Assembly (NCBI GenBank): GCA_964451415.1
Contig: CAYVHU010000018.1
Location: forward strand, 1-47,889
From: CAYVHU01 sp964451415
GTDB lineage: Bacteria; Pseudomonadota; Alphaproteobacteria; Rhodospirillales; Magnetovibrionaceae
Direction: 5' to 3'
DNA length: 47,889 nt
Shown: piece after piece, positions 34,559-41,886 of the stretch
Position numbering within the stretch: position 1 is the first letter of the stretch
How the letters are laid out: the number at the start of each line of letters is the position of its first letter
Program-made: the position numbers and the translations under genes
The notes under the pieces: model-generated
Told to the model about the DNA's origin: nothing
Databases searched by the model: none
What the model saw: the letters and a program-made list of their open reading frames with translations, nothing else

Positions 34559-35221
34559 ATGTTAGAGCCCATTTTGCGTTTGACCGCCCGCGCGTTTCTC
34601 ATCGCCGATGCACCAAGGCTGTTCAGTATATTGCACGCGTGCACATGGTACGGCGGAACGTTGAGACGCTGGACGCAAGGTCTGGGCTTGATGCCTGGTG
34701 CACGTATCCTGGAAATTGGTTGTGGTCCGGGCGGGTTGAGCCGGGATCTGGCGGTGGCCGGGTATTGTGTCACGGGGATTGATCGCTCGAAAGCGATGCT
34801 CCGCAGGGCCGTGCGGGTTGCGGGATCCATGGAGAACGTGAACTTTTACCAAAGCGAGGCCATGCAACTGCCCTTTGATGCTCAAAGTTTCGACGCTGTG
34901 ATTGCGGCTTCAGTGATCAATGTGGTCCGGGACAAGCGGGCGTTTGTTTCGGAAATGGCGCGAGTGGTTCGTCCGGGCGGTTGCTTGTCGGTTTTGTTTC
35001 CGACACCGAAATTTACACCTGCGAGCGCAGCGGCCTTCGCCCGACGGCAGGCTTCCGCCCCATTCCACAGCGTTTTGTTTGAGTTGTGGGCGCACAAAGC
35101 GCCGAAGCTGGACGGTGGCGCGGTTATGGCTCTGTTCGAAGAAGAGGCCCGCGGTTTGGCCGTGCTGCAGGACTTTCTTGAAGGGCAGTTGATGTGTGTC
35201 ACGTGTACAAAACCGGCTTGA
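34559..35221 (+). CDS. Class I SAM-dependent methyltransferase
   Basis: 220 residues. The SAM-binding motif I ILEIGCGPGGLSRDLA (about 51-66) is followed by an acidic residue ending strand 2 (GIDRSK) and a post-motif pattern FDAVIAASVINVV, typical of the Methyltransf_11 or UbiE-like fold. The substrate is unknown. The N-terminus (LRLTARAFLIADAPRLFSILHACTWYGG) resembles arsenite- or lipid-type small methyltransferases only loosely. It is divergent from the HxlR regulator and probably under its control. It converges with the next diguanylate cyclase. Confidence 0.85.
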   Translation: MLEPILRLTARAFLIADAPRLFSILHACTWYGGTLRRWTQGLGLMPGARILEIGCGPGGLSRDLAVAGYCVTGIDRSKAMLRRAVRVAGSMENVNFYQSEAMQLPFDAQSFDAVIAASVINVVRDKRAFVSEMARVVRPGGCLSVLFPTPKFTPASAAAFARRQASAPFHSVLFELWAHKAPKLDGGAVMALFEEEARGLAVLQDFLEGQLMCVTCTKPA

Positions 35222-35270
35222 TATCGCGAAAGAAGCCCGCCCGGTTCCAGATGGATGTTGGCGCGATGCC

Positions 35271-36953
35271 TTAATTTGCTCCGTGCACGCCCGGTTCGGT
35301 GGTGGTCAGTTCAATCAGTTCCGGCGCGCTTTTGGACGACAAGGTGATATCGCCGTCACTGATGACGACCCGATTTCGACCTTCGGCCTTGGCAGTATAC
35401 AGCGCCTTGTCCGCGCGTGTAACGATACTGTGAATGGTTTTGTCGTCGGGGCCCAATTGCGCTAGCCCCATGGATACGGTGATATGCAGGGCTTCGTCGC
35501 GCCATTCGACGTCCATGTTCTCTATGCCCACGCAGATGCGCTCGGCCAGTATGACGGCCCCTGGAATGTCGGTTTCAGGCAACAGAATCGCGAATTCCTC
35601 ACCGCCGAAACGGGCGAAGACGTCCGTGGTGCGCAGAAATTCTTGTGTCGTGGTGACGAAACGGCGCAGCACTTCATCGCCGCAGGGATGGCCGTATGTA
35701 TCGTTGACGCTTTTGAATTTGTCCAGATCGAGCATTAAAAAGCTCATGGGTTTTTGATAGCGATGAGCGCGGGCGATTTCCTCTTCTGCCTTATGCAGGA
35801 AATGACGACGGTTGATGATGCCCGTCAGGGGGTCCGTGGTGGCAAGCAGGCGCAGCTTTTCTTCCATCTGTTTTTGTAAGGATATGTCCACCATCACGCC
35901 GTTGAAGACCACTTCGTTATTGCCCAGGGGAAAGGGCTTGGAAATGCCGCGCCACCATTTTTCCTCGCCCGAGGGCGTGAGCAAGCGGCCTTCGAAGGAC
36001 CATTCACTACGCTTTTCAAAGGCGTCGTTGATGGTTTCGAAATAGCGTTCACGGTCGTCTGGATGCAAGGACAAGGCCTGCCAATCACGTTTCAATTCAT
36101 CGGGGCTGACGCCGTAGAGTTCCTGGCAACGCGGGCTGACATAAAGATAGCCCCGTTCTCCATTTTGCCGTCCGTACCATTGAAAAATAACTCCCGGTAC
36201 GTTTGCCGCCATGTCACGGAATTTTTGTTCGGATTCCTGCAGGGCGGCCTTTTCGTGTTCATAGGCTGCGATTTGCTTGTATAGGCGCCGGATCAGCCAA
36301 AAGACAATGACGCCGATGAGGATCATGACGGGCAGGAACATCCATCCCATGCGCACCAAGGCCGTTCCCTTGGTCGAAGCCTCATTCATGGTCACTTCGG
36401 CTTTGCTCGCTTGGGCACGCCATGCCCAACGTAACTTGTCCAATGCGGCGGCGGCGGCGGCGGTATTTAGATTGATGGCCGTGTCGATTTGCGCCGGTGT
36501 CATGCCATGGGCGCGCAACCTGGGAATGGTCCGGATTTGTTTGCGCACGTTGAGCACCAGCGTGCGCAAGGTCTGGAGGGCTTTTTTCTCATCGGCGTTG
36601 ACGTCCAGCAAGCTATAGCTATCGATGCTGTTTTTCGCTTGATCCAGATCGATGTCGATCCACGTGAGCAGGTATTTTTTGTTGTACAGCAGGTAGTTTT
36701 TGAGATTTTTTGTCAGACCGCTAAAGCCCAGGTAAACGTGGATCTGCGTAAGGTACTGAACCTTTTCCGCAGAAACCGTGTCGTAGTGCCGCCACGTTGT
36801 GCGCATGTCGTTGTATAAACGAATGGCGTTCGCACCGATAAAAAGGCCCCCGGCCATCGTAGCGACGATCAATGCCGCTGTAACAAGACCTACAATGTCC
36901 CATCGTTTCTTGATGGTGTTCGAGGCTGTCGACATGCTTCCATCTTGCTTCAT
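35271..36953 (-). CDS. Membrane diguanylate cyclase with PAS domain
   Basis: About 560 residues from ATG 36953; starts at 36983 (GTG) and 36935 are also possible and none has a good ribosome site. In the longest frame, two membrane helices (about 31-51 and 211-231) enclose a helical periplasmic domain that includes an alanine run coded by repeated GCC/GCG codons. A PAS domain (about 255-370) and a GGDEF domain (about 380-540) follow. The active site is GGEEF (460-464) with an RxxD inhibitory site (Arg451-Asp454), so c-di-GMP synthesis with feedback is expected. It is the second active-looking cyclase in the window. Confidence 0.92.
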   Translation of the reverse strand: MKQDGSMSTASNTIKKRWDIVGLVTAALIVATMAGGLFIGANAIRLYNDMRTTWRHYDTVSAEKVQYLTQIHVYLGFSGLTKNLKNYLLYNKKYLLTWIDIDLDQAKNSIDSYSLLDVNADEKKALQTLRTLVLNVRKQIRTIPRLRAHGMTPAQIDTAINLNTAAAAAALDKLRWAWRAQASKAEVTMNEASTKGTALVRMGWMFLPVMILIGVIVFWLIRRLYKQIAAYEHEKAALQESEQKFRDMAANVPGVIFQWYGRQNGERGYLYVSPRCQELYGVSPDELKRDWQALSLHPDDRERYFETINDAFEKRSEWSFEGRLLTPSGEEKWWRGISKPFPLGNNEVVFNGVMVDISLQKQMEEKLRLLATTDPLTGIINRRHFLHKAEEEIARAHRYQKPMSFLMLDLDKFKSVNDTYGHPCGDEVLRRFVTTTQEFLRTTDVFARFGGEEFAILLPETDIPGAVILAERICVGIENMDVEWRDEALHITVSMGLAQLGPDDKTIHSIVTRADKALYTAKAEGRNRVVISDGDITLSSKSAPELIELTTTEPGVHGAN

Positions 36954-37062
36954 GACGTTAACGATGCACAAAAAGTCATTCACAGGTTAAGGAGCTGTGG
37001 TGAAAAAGCCAAAAGAAGATTTGGTGACAGTTACGTTGCGGTTTGTCCGTGTGGGGATGGGG

Positions 37063-37533
37063 CTATGGGCGCGGGACTTTGACGCGCAAGGTCTGTGCGC
37101 TGGCGCCGTGTTCGTTGTCGCTTGCGCGGATGAAGACTTCGGTTATGGAAGGGGGGATGAGAACGCCCGACAAAGAGCGTGTGAACGGTTGTTCGCCCAC
37201 ATGGGGATGAAGCAGCACACGCTTTCCCAGGACCGTGCCGTCCGGGGCGAGGACTTCCCACAAATTGGCGTAATGATCCCAGCCGGTATCGTCATGGCGC
37301 AAGGTAACGTCGAAGCTGTAGCGGTCGTGTCCTTGAGGGCGGATGTTCACGGCGACGACCACGACGTCGCCGGCGGCGTTTTGCGTAGCGGCGGGCGCGG
37401 CAATAGCGAAAGAGGCGCTCGTCAGCACAAGCGCGGCAAGGATGAGCGCCGTGCGCACCGTCAAGTTCCACCTAAAGGTGTTGAGTATTGCGTTGGCAAA
37501 GCGAATGCCGGGGTGCGAGGTGCGGGTGGTCAT
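37063..37533 (-). CDS. Secreted protein of unknown function
   Basis: 156 residues. A long basic N-terminal region and hydrophobic core end at a signal peptidase site near residue 46 (LTSASFAIAA). The mature part (about 110 residues) reads like a conserved beta-rich periplasmic domain, with RYSFDVTLRHDDTGWDHYANLWEV and LLHPHVGEQPFTRSLSGV. The histidines and acidic residues could bind metal, but no function is known to me. An overlapping plus-strand frame (36997-37560) is a shadow. The conserved 19-base motif lies 49-67 bases upstream of the start. Confidence 0.8.
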   Translation of the reverse strand: MTTRTSHPGIRFANAILNTFRWNLTVRTALILAALVLTSASFAIAAPAATQNAAGDVVVVAVNIRPQGHDRYSFDVTLRHDDTGWDHYANLWEVLAPDGTVLGKRVLLHPHVGEQPFTRSLSGVLIPPSITEVFIRASDNEHGASAQTLRVKVPRP

Positions 37534-37581
37534 GACGGGTTCCGTTTGGGGATTGATTAAAGGGTATTGTTGATCTCAGGG

Positions 37582-37600
37582 TCCAGACTCATTCAAATGA
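37582..37600. promoter_or_regulatory. Conserved 19-base motif, copy 2
   Basis: TCCAGACTCATTCAAATGA differs by one base from 9361-9379. A TATA sequence again follows after exactly five bases (37606). It lies upstream of the secreted-protein gene. Confidence 0.5.
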
Positions 37601-37664
37601 CACGCTATAGTTTGGATCTTAATGCGTGTGCAGGCGAAGGCCAAGTGGTCTCTACGCGGTGCTG

Positions 37665-38096
37665 TCAAGTTTGTCCCGTCGCGCGTGCGATGGCGTGCAG
37701 GACCTTGAAATAATCCCCGTGCCCCTCGTGCAACGCAACGGCGGCATTGGCGTTGACGTCCGCAAAACGCAGGCGTTCAGGGGGGGCGATGGTATGTGAT
37801 TTGAGGTGCGCCGCCGCGCACGTCGCGCGACGATAGCGCAAAGCTGCGGTTTGTTTGCTGCTCTCGGTGTGACGCCGTCGCGCTTCTTTTTCAAGGTCGC
37901 CACGCTGGACCAACCCCAGGACGTGACGGGCAAGAACTGTGCTTAAGGCGTCTTCCACTGGTCGTGCGTCGTCTTCGACCAAGGTGCGCAGATGTGCGAG
38001 CGCAGCGAAATACAGATGTTGAACGCGCGCCGCCTCTGCGCAGGGGTCGGCACCGTGGGCATTTTGAGAAACGGCGTTTCCAAGGCGTATCTTCAT
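37665..38096 (-). CDS. Unknown protein under an ATGTC-N7-GACAT operator
   Basis: 143 residues from ATG 38096, chosen because GGGAG is seven bases before it; the longer frame to 38147 would place the start inside the operator. The protein is soluble, largely helical, rich in Ala, Arg and His, with three cysteines and no recognised domain. Its promoter (38126-38154) is near consensus and carries an operator identical in type to those of the prophage regulator at 38970-39446. It may therefore be a prophage-edge gene or a host gene captured by that regulator. Function unknown. Confidence 0.6.
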   Translation of the reverse strand: MKIRLGNAVSQNAHGADPCAEAARVQHLYFAALAHLRTLVEDDARPVEDALSTVLARHVLGLVQRGDLEKEARRRHTESSKQTAALRYRRATCAAAHLKSHTIAPPERLRFADVNANAAVALHEGHGDYFKVLHAIARATGQT

Positions 38097-38125
38097 GACC
38101 GCTCCCGATACCCTGAATACAAAGC

Positions 38126-38154
38126 ATGTTATGTCATAATATGACATGTGTCAA
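38126..38154 (-). promoter_or_regulatory. Sigma-70 promoter with embedded operator
   Basis: On the minus strand TTGACA (38149-38154), a 17-base spacer and TAACAT (38126-38131). The spacer is filled by ATGTC-N7-GACAT, so a bound regulator would block RNA polymerase. Confidence 0.7.
38131..38147. promoter_or_regulatory. Operator ATGTC-N7-GACAT, copy 1
   Basis: ATGTCATAATATGACAT has 8-base inverted arms around one base and lies between the -35 and -10 of the 38096 gene. Confidence 0.7.
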
Positions 38155-38161
38155 TGCTCGC

Positions 38162-38178
38162 ATGTCAATACCTGACAT
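38162..38178. promoter_or_regulatory. Operator ATGTC-N7-GACAT, copy 2
   Basis: ATGTCAATACCTGACAT is flanked by G/C that extend the inverted arms to 8 bases (38160-38180). It is centred 31 bases from copy 1. Confidence 0.7.
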
Positions 38179-38349
38179 GCCTTTCTGTAGGATGCCGGAC
38201 CCACCGAGAGCGGTTCCTGTCCGCGTTCACTTGAAAACCGTCACGCCCAAAAAGAAGAAGCAGGTACGTGAGACGCGTGGAAACGCAGCGTGGATTGGTG
38301 CAAAAAAAAAGCATTCAAGGCGCCGCGCCCATTCACCAGGGAGTGGGAA

Positions 38350-38538
38350 TCATTTCAAAGCCAAATTCAACAATAGCAATTCCAGGATGAATTCAATGAC
38401 GACCAGCGTTGTCAGTGCCCCGAGCATCAAGGGTAACCATAGGGGCAAGCGTCGTTCTTGCGCCATGCCTTCTTGAGGTGTTTGCGCCGCCGCGCGATCA
38501 CGGACAATCGATGTTAACGTCTTGTCGCTTCTCGACAT
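38350..38538 (-). CDS. Small single-pass membrane protein
   Basis: 62 residues from ATG 38538, behind a G-rich ribosome site (GGGGGG) seven bases upstream. The N-terminal half is polar and charged (MSRSDKTLTSIVRDRAA). The C-terminal half is one long hydrophobic helix (LPLWLPLMLGALTTLVVIEFILELLLL). The extended frame to 38649 has no support. A near-consensus promoter (38699-38727) stands about 155 bases upstream. Function unknown. Confidence 0.6.
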   Translation of the reverse strand: MSRSDKTLTSIVRDRAAAQTPQEGMAQERRLPLWLPLMLGALTTLVVIEFILELLLLNLALK

Positions 38539-38698
38539 AACGCACCCCCCCTGCATATTCTGGTCCCGCCTCGGCTGAGGTGCGGCGGAGCCGGTTTTAC
38601 TGGGTGGGCAGACTTTAGCGGGGATGCCCGTGATAAAGGGGGGCTGCAACCCTCCTGAGTCCTCCGCTGCATTTTCCGACGCAACGCTAGGTGGTAAA
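38539..38698 (-). other. Untranslated leader of the small membrane protein gene
   Basis: About 150 bases separate the predicted transcription start from the ATG. The stretch is GC-rich with several short inverted segments. I recognise no known RNA family in it. Confidence 0.3.
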
Positions 38699-38727
38699 AA
38701 ATTAGTAAATCACCGAGGGATTGTCAA
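38699..38727 (-). promoter_or_regulatory. Near-consensus sigma-70 promoter
   Basis: On the minus strand TTGACA (38722-38727), a 17-base spacer and TAATTT (38699-38704). It sits in an AT-rich island (about 38690-38830), the most AT-rich stretch of this part of the window. Confidence 0.65.
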
Positions 38728-38940
38728 TCGCATGTGCGAATTAATGTGCAAAATATTAAAAAAACAATGCCTGATTCGTACACAAGAAAACAATAACGAA
38801 AAGGAATATCGGCAGTTGGAGGGGTTTTTGGGCCTTCGTGCGCGGCGTCGCGTTTGAAGTCGATGGCATTCAGGGCATGGATTTTATGTTGGAGACGGAC
38901 TGGAGATACAACTCTGAAGGGTGCGCAAATCAAAAGTGTG

Positions 38941-38972
38941 TGACACCCGTCGGGACGCCCCGCAGGGTGTCA
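38941..38972 (-). terminator. Hairpin overlapping the end of the prophage regulator gene
   Basis: TGACACCC (38941-38948) pairs with GGGTGTCA (38965-38972), with an inner CGGG/CCCG stem. The stem includes the stop codon. On the minus strand a short T-run follows after a few bases. Confidence 0.55.
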
Positions 38973-39446
38973 GCCAAACTTGGCGGCGATGACGTTCTCG
39001 CCGGCGGCTTGCGCGGCGGCATCCAGGGCCTCGTCTTTCAGACCGTTGGTGTACTTGATGCGATAGAGAATCCTGAACTGGTCCGCTACGGCGTCTTGCA
39101 TGTCGTCCGGTGACAGCGTCAGCCCATGCGTTTCCAGAGCCTCGTAAACCTGGGCGAACGCTTTGCCGGCGAGCAGGGATAGTTCGCTGATTTCGCCGCC
39201 CGGCGCCATCGCGCCCACACCGCGAGCGGGGGGTGAGGCTTCGCCCAGGATGTCGGCCATGGTGCAGTCCAAGGCTCGCGACAGACGCCTGAGCCATCCT
39301 TCGTGCAGACGGGTTTCCCCTTTTTCGACTTTGTTGATTTGCGAAGCGGTGACCGGCGGATCGCAGGCCTGGGCCAGCGTTTCCATGGACCAGCCCTTGG
39401 CTTCGCGCAGTGCCTTGATCTTGTTCATAATTTCATTCTCGCCCAT
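38970..39446 (-). CDS. Prophage Cro/CI-type (XRE) regulator
   Basis: 158 residues from ATG 39446, where GAAGGG is the ribosome site; ATG 39479 and 39428 are alternatives. An XRE helix-turn-helix occupies about 8-65 (LREAKGWSMETLAQACDPPVTASQINKVEKGETRLHEGWLRRLSRAL). The C-terminal part is helical and has no Ser-Lys S24 peptidase, so it is not a LexA-like self-cleaving repressor. Two operators, ATGTC-N7-GACAT, lie directly upstream at 39463-39479 and 39496-39512, and two more precede the gene at 38096. It likely represses itself and that gene, and may control lysogeny. Confidence 0.85.
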   Translation of the reverse strand: MGENEIMNKIKALREAKGWSMETLAQACDPPVTASQINKVEKGETRLHEGWLRRLSRALDCTMADILGEASPPARGVGAMAPGGEISELSLLAGKAFAQVYEALETHGLTLSPDDMQDAVADQFRILYRIKYTNGLKDEALDAAAQAAGENVIAAKFG

Positions 39447-39462
39447 AGATGGCCCTTCGAGA

Positions 39463-39479
39463 ATGTCATAAACAGACAT
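39463..39479. promoter_or_regulatory. Operator ATGTC-N7-GACAT, copy 3
   Basis: ATGTCATAAACAGACAT ends 17 bases before the preferred start of the XRE regulator. The arms extend by one base to AATGTC/GACATT. Confidence 0.7.
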
Positions 39480-39495
39480 TTATGAGTTGCATGTA

Positions 39496-39512
39496 ATGTC
39501 AAAACTAGACAT
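39496..39512. promoter_or_regulatory. Operator ATGTC-N7-GACAT, copy 4
   Basis: ATGTCAAAACTAGACAT is centred 33 bases from copy 3. It overlaps a TTGACA -35-like sequence read leftward, consistent with autoregulation. Confidence 0.7.
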
Positions 39513-39562
39513 AATTGAGGAATGGGAACACAGCTCAACGAAATCGCATCAGGAGCTTCATT

Positions 39563-39826
39563 ATGAATATGGGTTTCGACAAGGATAAAGGCCTCGTTCA
39601 AGATTCAGGGCCCGTGATGGACCGAGGGCAGGGCTTCGGTGTCAGTGACGATGGTGACAATGTATTCCGCGGTGCCACGGCTCCCCTCGAAACGGCTCCC
39701 CTCGAAACGGTTCCTCTCGAAATGGTTCCTCTCGAAATGGTTGATGTGGATATTTGCGATTTTGAAATCCAGGATCCGGGGAGCCTTGACGAAGAGGTGC
39801 ATGACGCCGCGCCATGCATGCCATGA
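39563..39826 (+). CDS. Small acidic protein with PLET/PLEM repeats
   Basis: 87 residues from ATG 39563 with CAGGAG six bases upstream. The protein is strongly acidic and contains four tandem five-residue units (APLET, APLET, VPLEM, VPLEM) encoded by 15-base DNA repeats at 39679-39738. Frames on the opposite strand across the same repeats lack a ribosome site. It is divergent from the regulator and could be an early prophage gene. No homolog known to me. Confidence 0.55.
   Translation: MNMGFDKDKGLVQDSGPVMDRGQGFGVSDDGDNVFRGATAPLETAPLETVPLEMVPLEMVDVDICDFEIQDPGSLDEEVHDAAPCMP
39679..39738. repeat. Four tandem 15-base repeats
   Basis: Units GGCTCCCCTCGAAAC (twice) then GGTTCCTCTCGAAAT (twice). 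The paired identity suggests a duplication of a two-unit ancestor and possible length variation. Confidence 0.9.
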
Positions 39827-39856
39827 CGTCACGCCCTGACATCACGTTCTGGAGCC

Positions 39857-40051
39857 TTATATTTGCGCGTATGTCACGAGAATCCAGTAAGCAACGCCGA
39901 ACAGGGCGGCGCCGAAGCTGACCCATGCTGCCCCCCAGAACACGCCGCGCCTGTTTTCGCCATAGTCGATTCCGGTGCGTAACAACCTGATGCCGTGGAC
40001 CGCAAGCAAGGCCCCGATGGCCGTGCAAATAAGAATGATAAATTCAATCAT
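39857..40051 (-). CDS. Small two-helix membrane protein
   Basis: 64 residues from ATG 40051 (MIEFIILICTAIGALLAV). Two hydrophobic helices (about 3-20 and 40-60) flank a basic loop with RTGIDYGENRRG. The ribosome site is weak, and the longer frame to 40144 is unsupported. It lies on the minus strand between the regulator and the structural operon of the prophage, a usual place for superinfection or accessory genes. Function unknown. Confidence 0.5.
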   Translation of the reverse strand: MIEFIILICTAIGALLAVHGIRLLRTGIDYGENRRGVFWGAAWVSFGAALFGVAYWILVTYAQI

Positions 40052-40243
40052 GACTTGAAGGTAGGGATGAAGATGACATTGGTCAAGCAAAGGATACGTT
40101 GTGTTTTCAGAAACATCTGCTCCGAATGTCAAGCCTTGCATCATTTCGGAAATACTCTCATGGGTAGAGATTTAGCGGGGGTCTGTCATGGGGGTGTCCA
40201 GGAGTGAATATCTTGGGATCATGAGGGACGCAAGGGATGGATC

Positions 40244-40651
40244 ATGGGAAATAGAACGAAACGATCGCCGCTGAAGATGCGCGATGCTCTGCGGGTTCTG
40301 CGCGAAACAGGAAGCGTTTCGCGCGCCGCGCAAAGCGTGGGGATCGGGCGTTCCACGCTTTACGCGTGGCGCGGTGCGGATACGGATTTTGCGCATGCCT
40401 TCGAAGATGCGCTGGCGGCATATGCCGATGCCCTGGAAATCGAGGCCGACCGGCGCGGCGTCGAAGGGGTTGAGAAGGGTGTGTACTACCAGGGCCAGCG
40501 GGTGGACTCGGTGCGCGATTATTCCGACACCTTGCTGATGTTTCGCCTGAAAGCCCTGAAACCCAAAATATATCGCGAGAAAACCAAAGCCGATCCGCAG
40601 ACCGCTTCGATAAAGAGGATTGAACGTGAAATCATCGACCCTGAAAATTAA
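40244..40651 (+). CDS. Phage terminase small subunit-like protein
   Basis: 135 residues. An N-terminal helix-turn-helix (about 10-45: MRDALRVLRETGSVSRAAQSVGIGRSTLYAWR) would bind the packaging site. The rest follows the pattern of small terminase-like proteins (VEKGVYYQGQRVDSVRDYSDTLLMFRLKALKPKIYRE). It overlaps the large terminase gene and so begins the rightward packaging and head operon. Confidence 0.8.
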   Translation: MGNRTKRSPLKMRDALRVLRETGSVSRAAQSVGIGRSTLYAWRGADTDFAHAFEDALAAYADALEIEADRRGVEGVEKGVYYQGQRVDSVRDYSDTLLMFRLKALKPKIYREKTKADPQTASIKRIEREIIDPEN

Positions 40652-41876
40652 GACCCCGCGCGTCTTCGCTCCCTTGCTGGGAGCAGCGCGCTACAAGGGT
40701 GTGTATGGCGGGCGCGGTTCGGGAAAATCACATTTCTTTGCCGAACTGGCGGTGGAACGTACGGTGATGAATCCGGGCCAGCGCATCGTGTGCGTGCGCG
40801 AAGTGCAAAAGTCGCTCAAGGACTCCGTCAAGCGCTTGATCGAGGACAAAATACGCACCCTGGACGTGGGCGCGCACTTCGGCTTTTACCACGACCATAT
40901 CGTCACCCCGGGCAAGGGTGTGATGCTGTTTCAGGGCCTGCGCGATCACACCGCGGAAAGCATCAAATCGCTGGAAGGCTTTCATGTCGCATGGGTTGAA
41001 GAAGCACAGACATTATCCGAGATGTCCTTGGAATTCCTGCGCCCCACCGTGCGCGCCGAAGGCTCTGAGCTATGGTTTTCGTGGAACCCGCGACATGCGG
41101 ACGATCCCGTTGATGTTTTGTTGCGCAGTCCCCAGACGCCACCTGGCGCGGTGGTGCTCAAGGCCAACTACGACGACAATCCGTTCTTTCCTGCCGAGCT
41201 TGAAACCGAGCGCGCGTTCGATCTGAAACACAGACCCGATCGCTATGCCCACATTTGGCTGGGCGAGTACGAACCGGCGGCACAAGGGGCGATTTGGAAC
41301 CATCAAACCATCGTTCAGGGACGGCGCCCCCAGGCCCCGGAACTGGCGCGCATTCTGGTGGCGGTGGACCCCGCCGTGACCAACACCGCAGGCTCCGACG
41401 AACACGGTATTGTGGTCGGCGGCGTGGGTGCGGACCGGCGCGGCTACGTGCTGGACGATACCTCTACCCACGGCGGGCCGCAGGCATGGGCCGAACGCGC
41501 GGTGGCGACGTATGATCGTTATGACGCCGACGCCATCGTCATCGAAGTCAACCAGGGCGGCGATATGGTGCGTCATACCTTGCAAAGTGTGCGCCCCGGC
41601 ATTCGCATCATCGAAGTGCGCGCCACGCGCGGCAAGCATGTGCGCGCCGAACCCATCGCGGCGCTGTATTCCCTGGGGCGGATTTCCCACGTTGGTACGT
41701 TTGGCGAACTGGAAAGCCAGATGTGCAAGATGACATCCGCCGGCTTCGAGGGCTCCGGTTCACCCGATCGGGTGGACGCGCTGGTGTGGCTGTTTACAGA
41801 GCTGTTTCCCCGCATGACGCGCAAGGCGGCCCCCCAGGGCCAGACCATCGCCGACACAGACTTTGGTGTGGTGTGA
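40626..41876 (+). CDS. Phage terminase large subunit
   Basis: 416 residues from GTG 40626, supported by AAAGAGG at 40612-40618; a TTG at 40620 is the other option. It packages DNA into the prohead. The ATPase has Walker A GGRGSGKS and Walker B HVAWVEEAQ. The nuclease domain keeps three acidic positions (VAVDPAVTN, IVIEVNQGGD and DRVDALVW). The sequence resembles the Terminase_3/PBSX-like type. It overlaps the small subunit gene by 26 bases. Confidence 0.92.
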   Translation: MKSSTLKIKTPRVFAPLLGAARYKGVYGGRGSGKSHFFAELAVERTVMNPGQRIVCVREVQKSLKDSVKRLIEDKIRTLDVGAHFGFYHDHIVTPGKGVMLFQGLRDHTAESIKSLEGFHVAWVEEAQTLSEMSLEFLRPTVRAEGSELWFSWNPRHADDPVDVLLRSPQTPPGAVVLKANYDDNPFFPAELETERAFDLKHRPDRYAHIWLGEYEPAAQGAIWNHQTIVQGRRPQAPELARILVAVDPAVTNTAGSDEHGIVVGGVGADRRGYVLDDTSTHGGPQAWAERAVATYDRYDADAIVIEVNQGGDMVRHTLQSVRPGIRIIEVRATRGKHVRAEPIAALYSLGRISHVGTFGELESQMCKMTSAGFEGSGSPDRVDALVWLFTELFPRMTRKAAPQGQTIADTDFGVV

Positions 41877-41886
41877 GGGGGGTGGT

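Noticed and set aside
36421..36465. GCG/GCC microsatellite-like run
   Set aside because: It encodes a short alanine run in the helical periplasmic domain of a diguanylate cyclase and shows nothing further of note.
36997..37560. 187-codon plus-strand frame opposite the secreted protein
   Set aside because: The minus-strand frame has a signal peptide and domain-like composition; the plus frame has neither.
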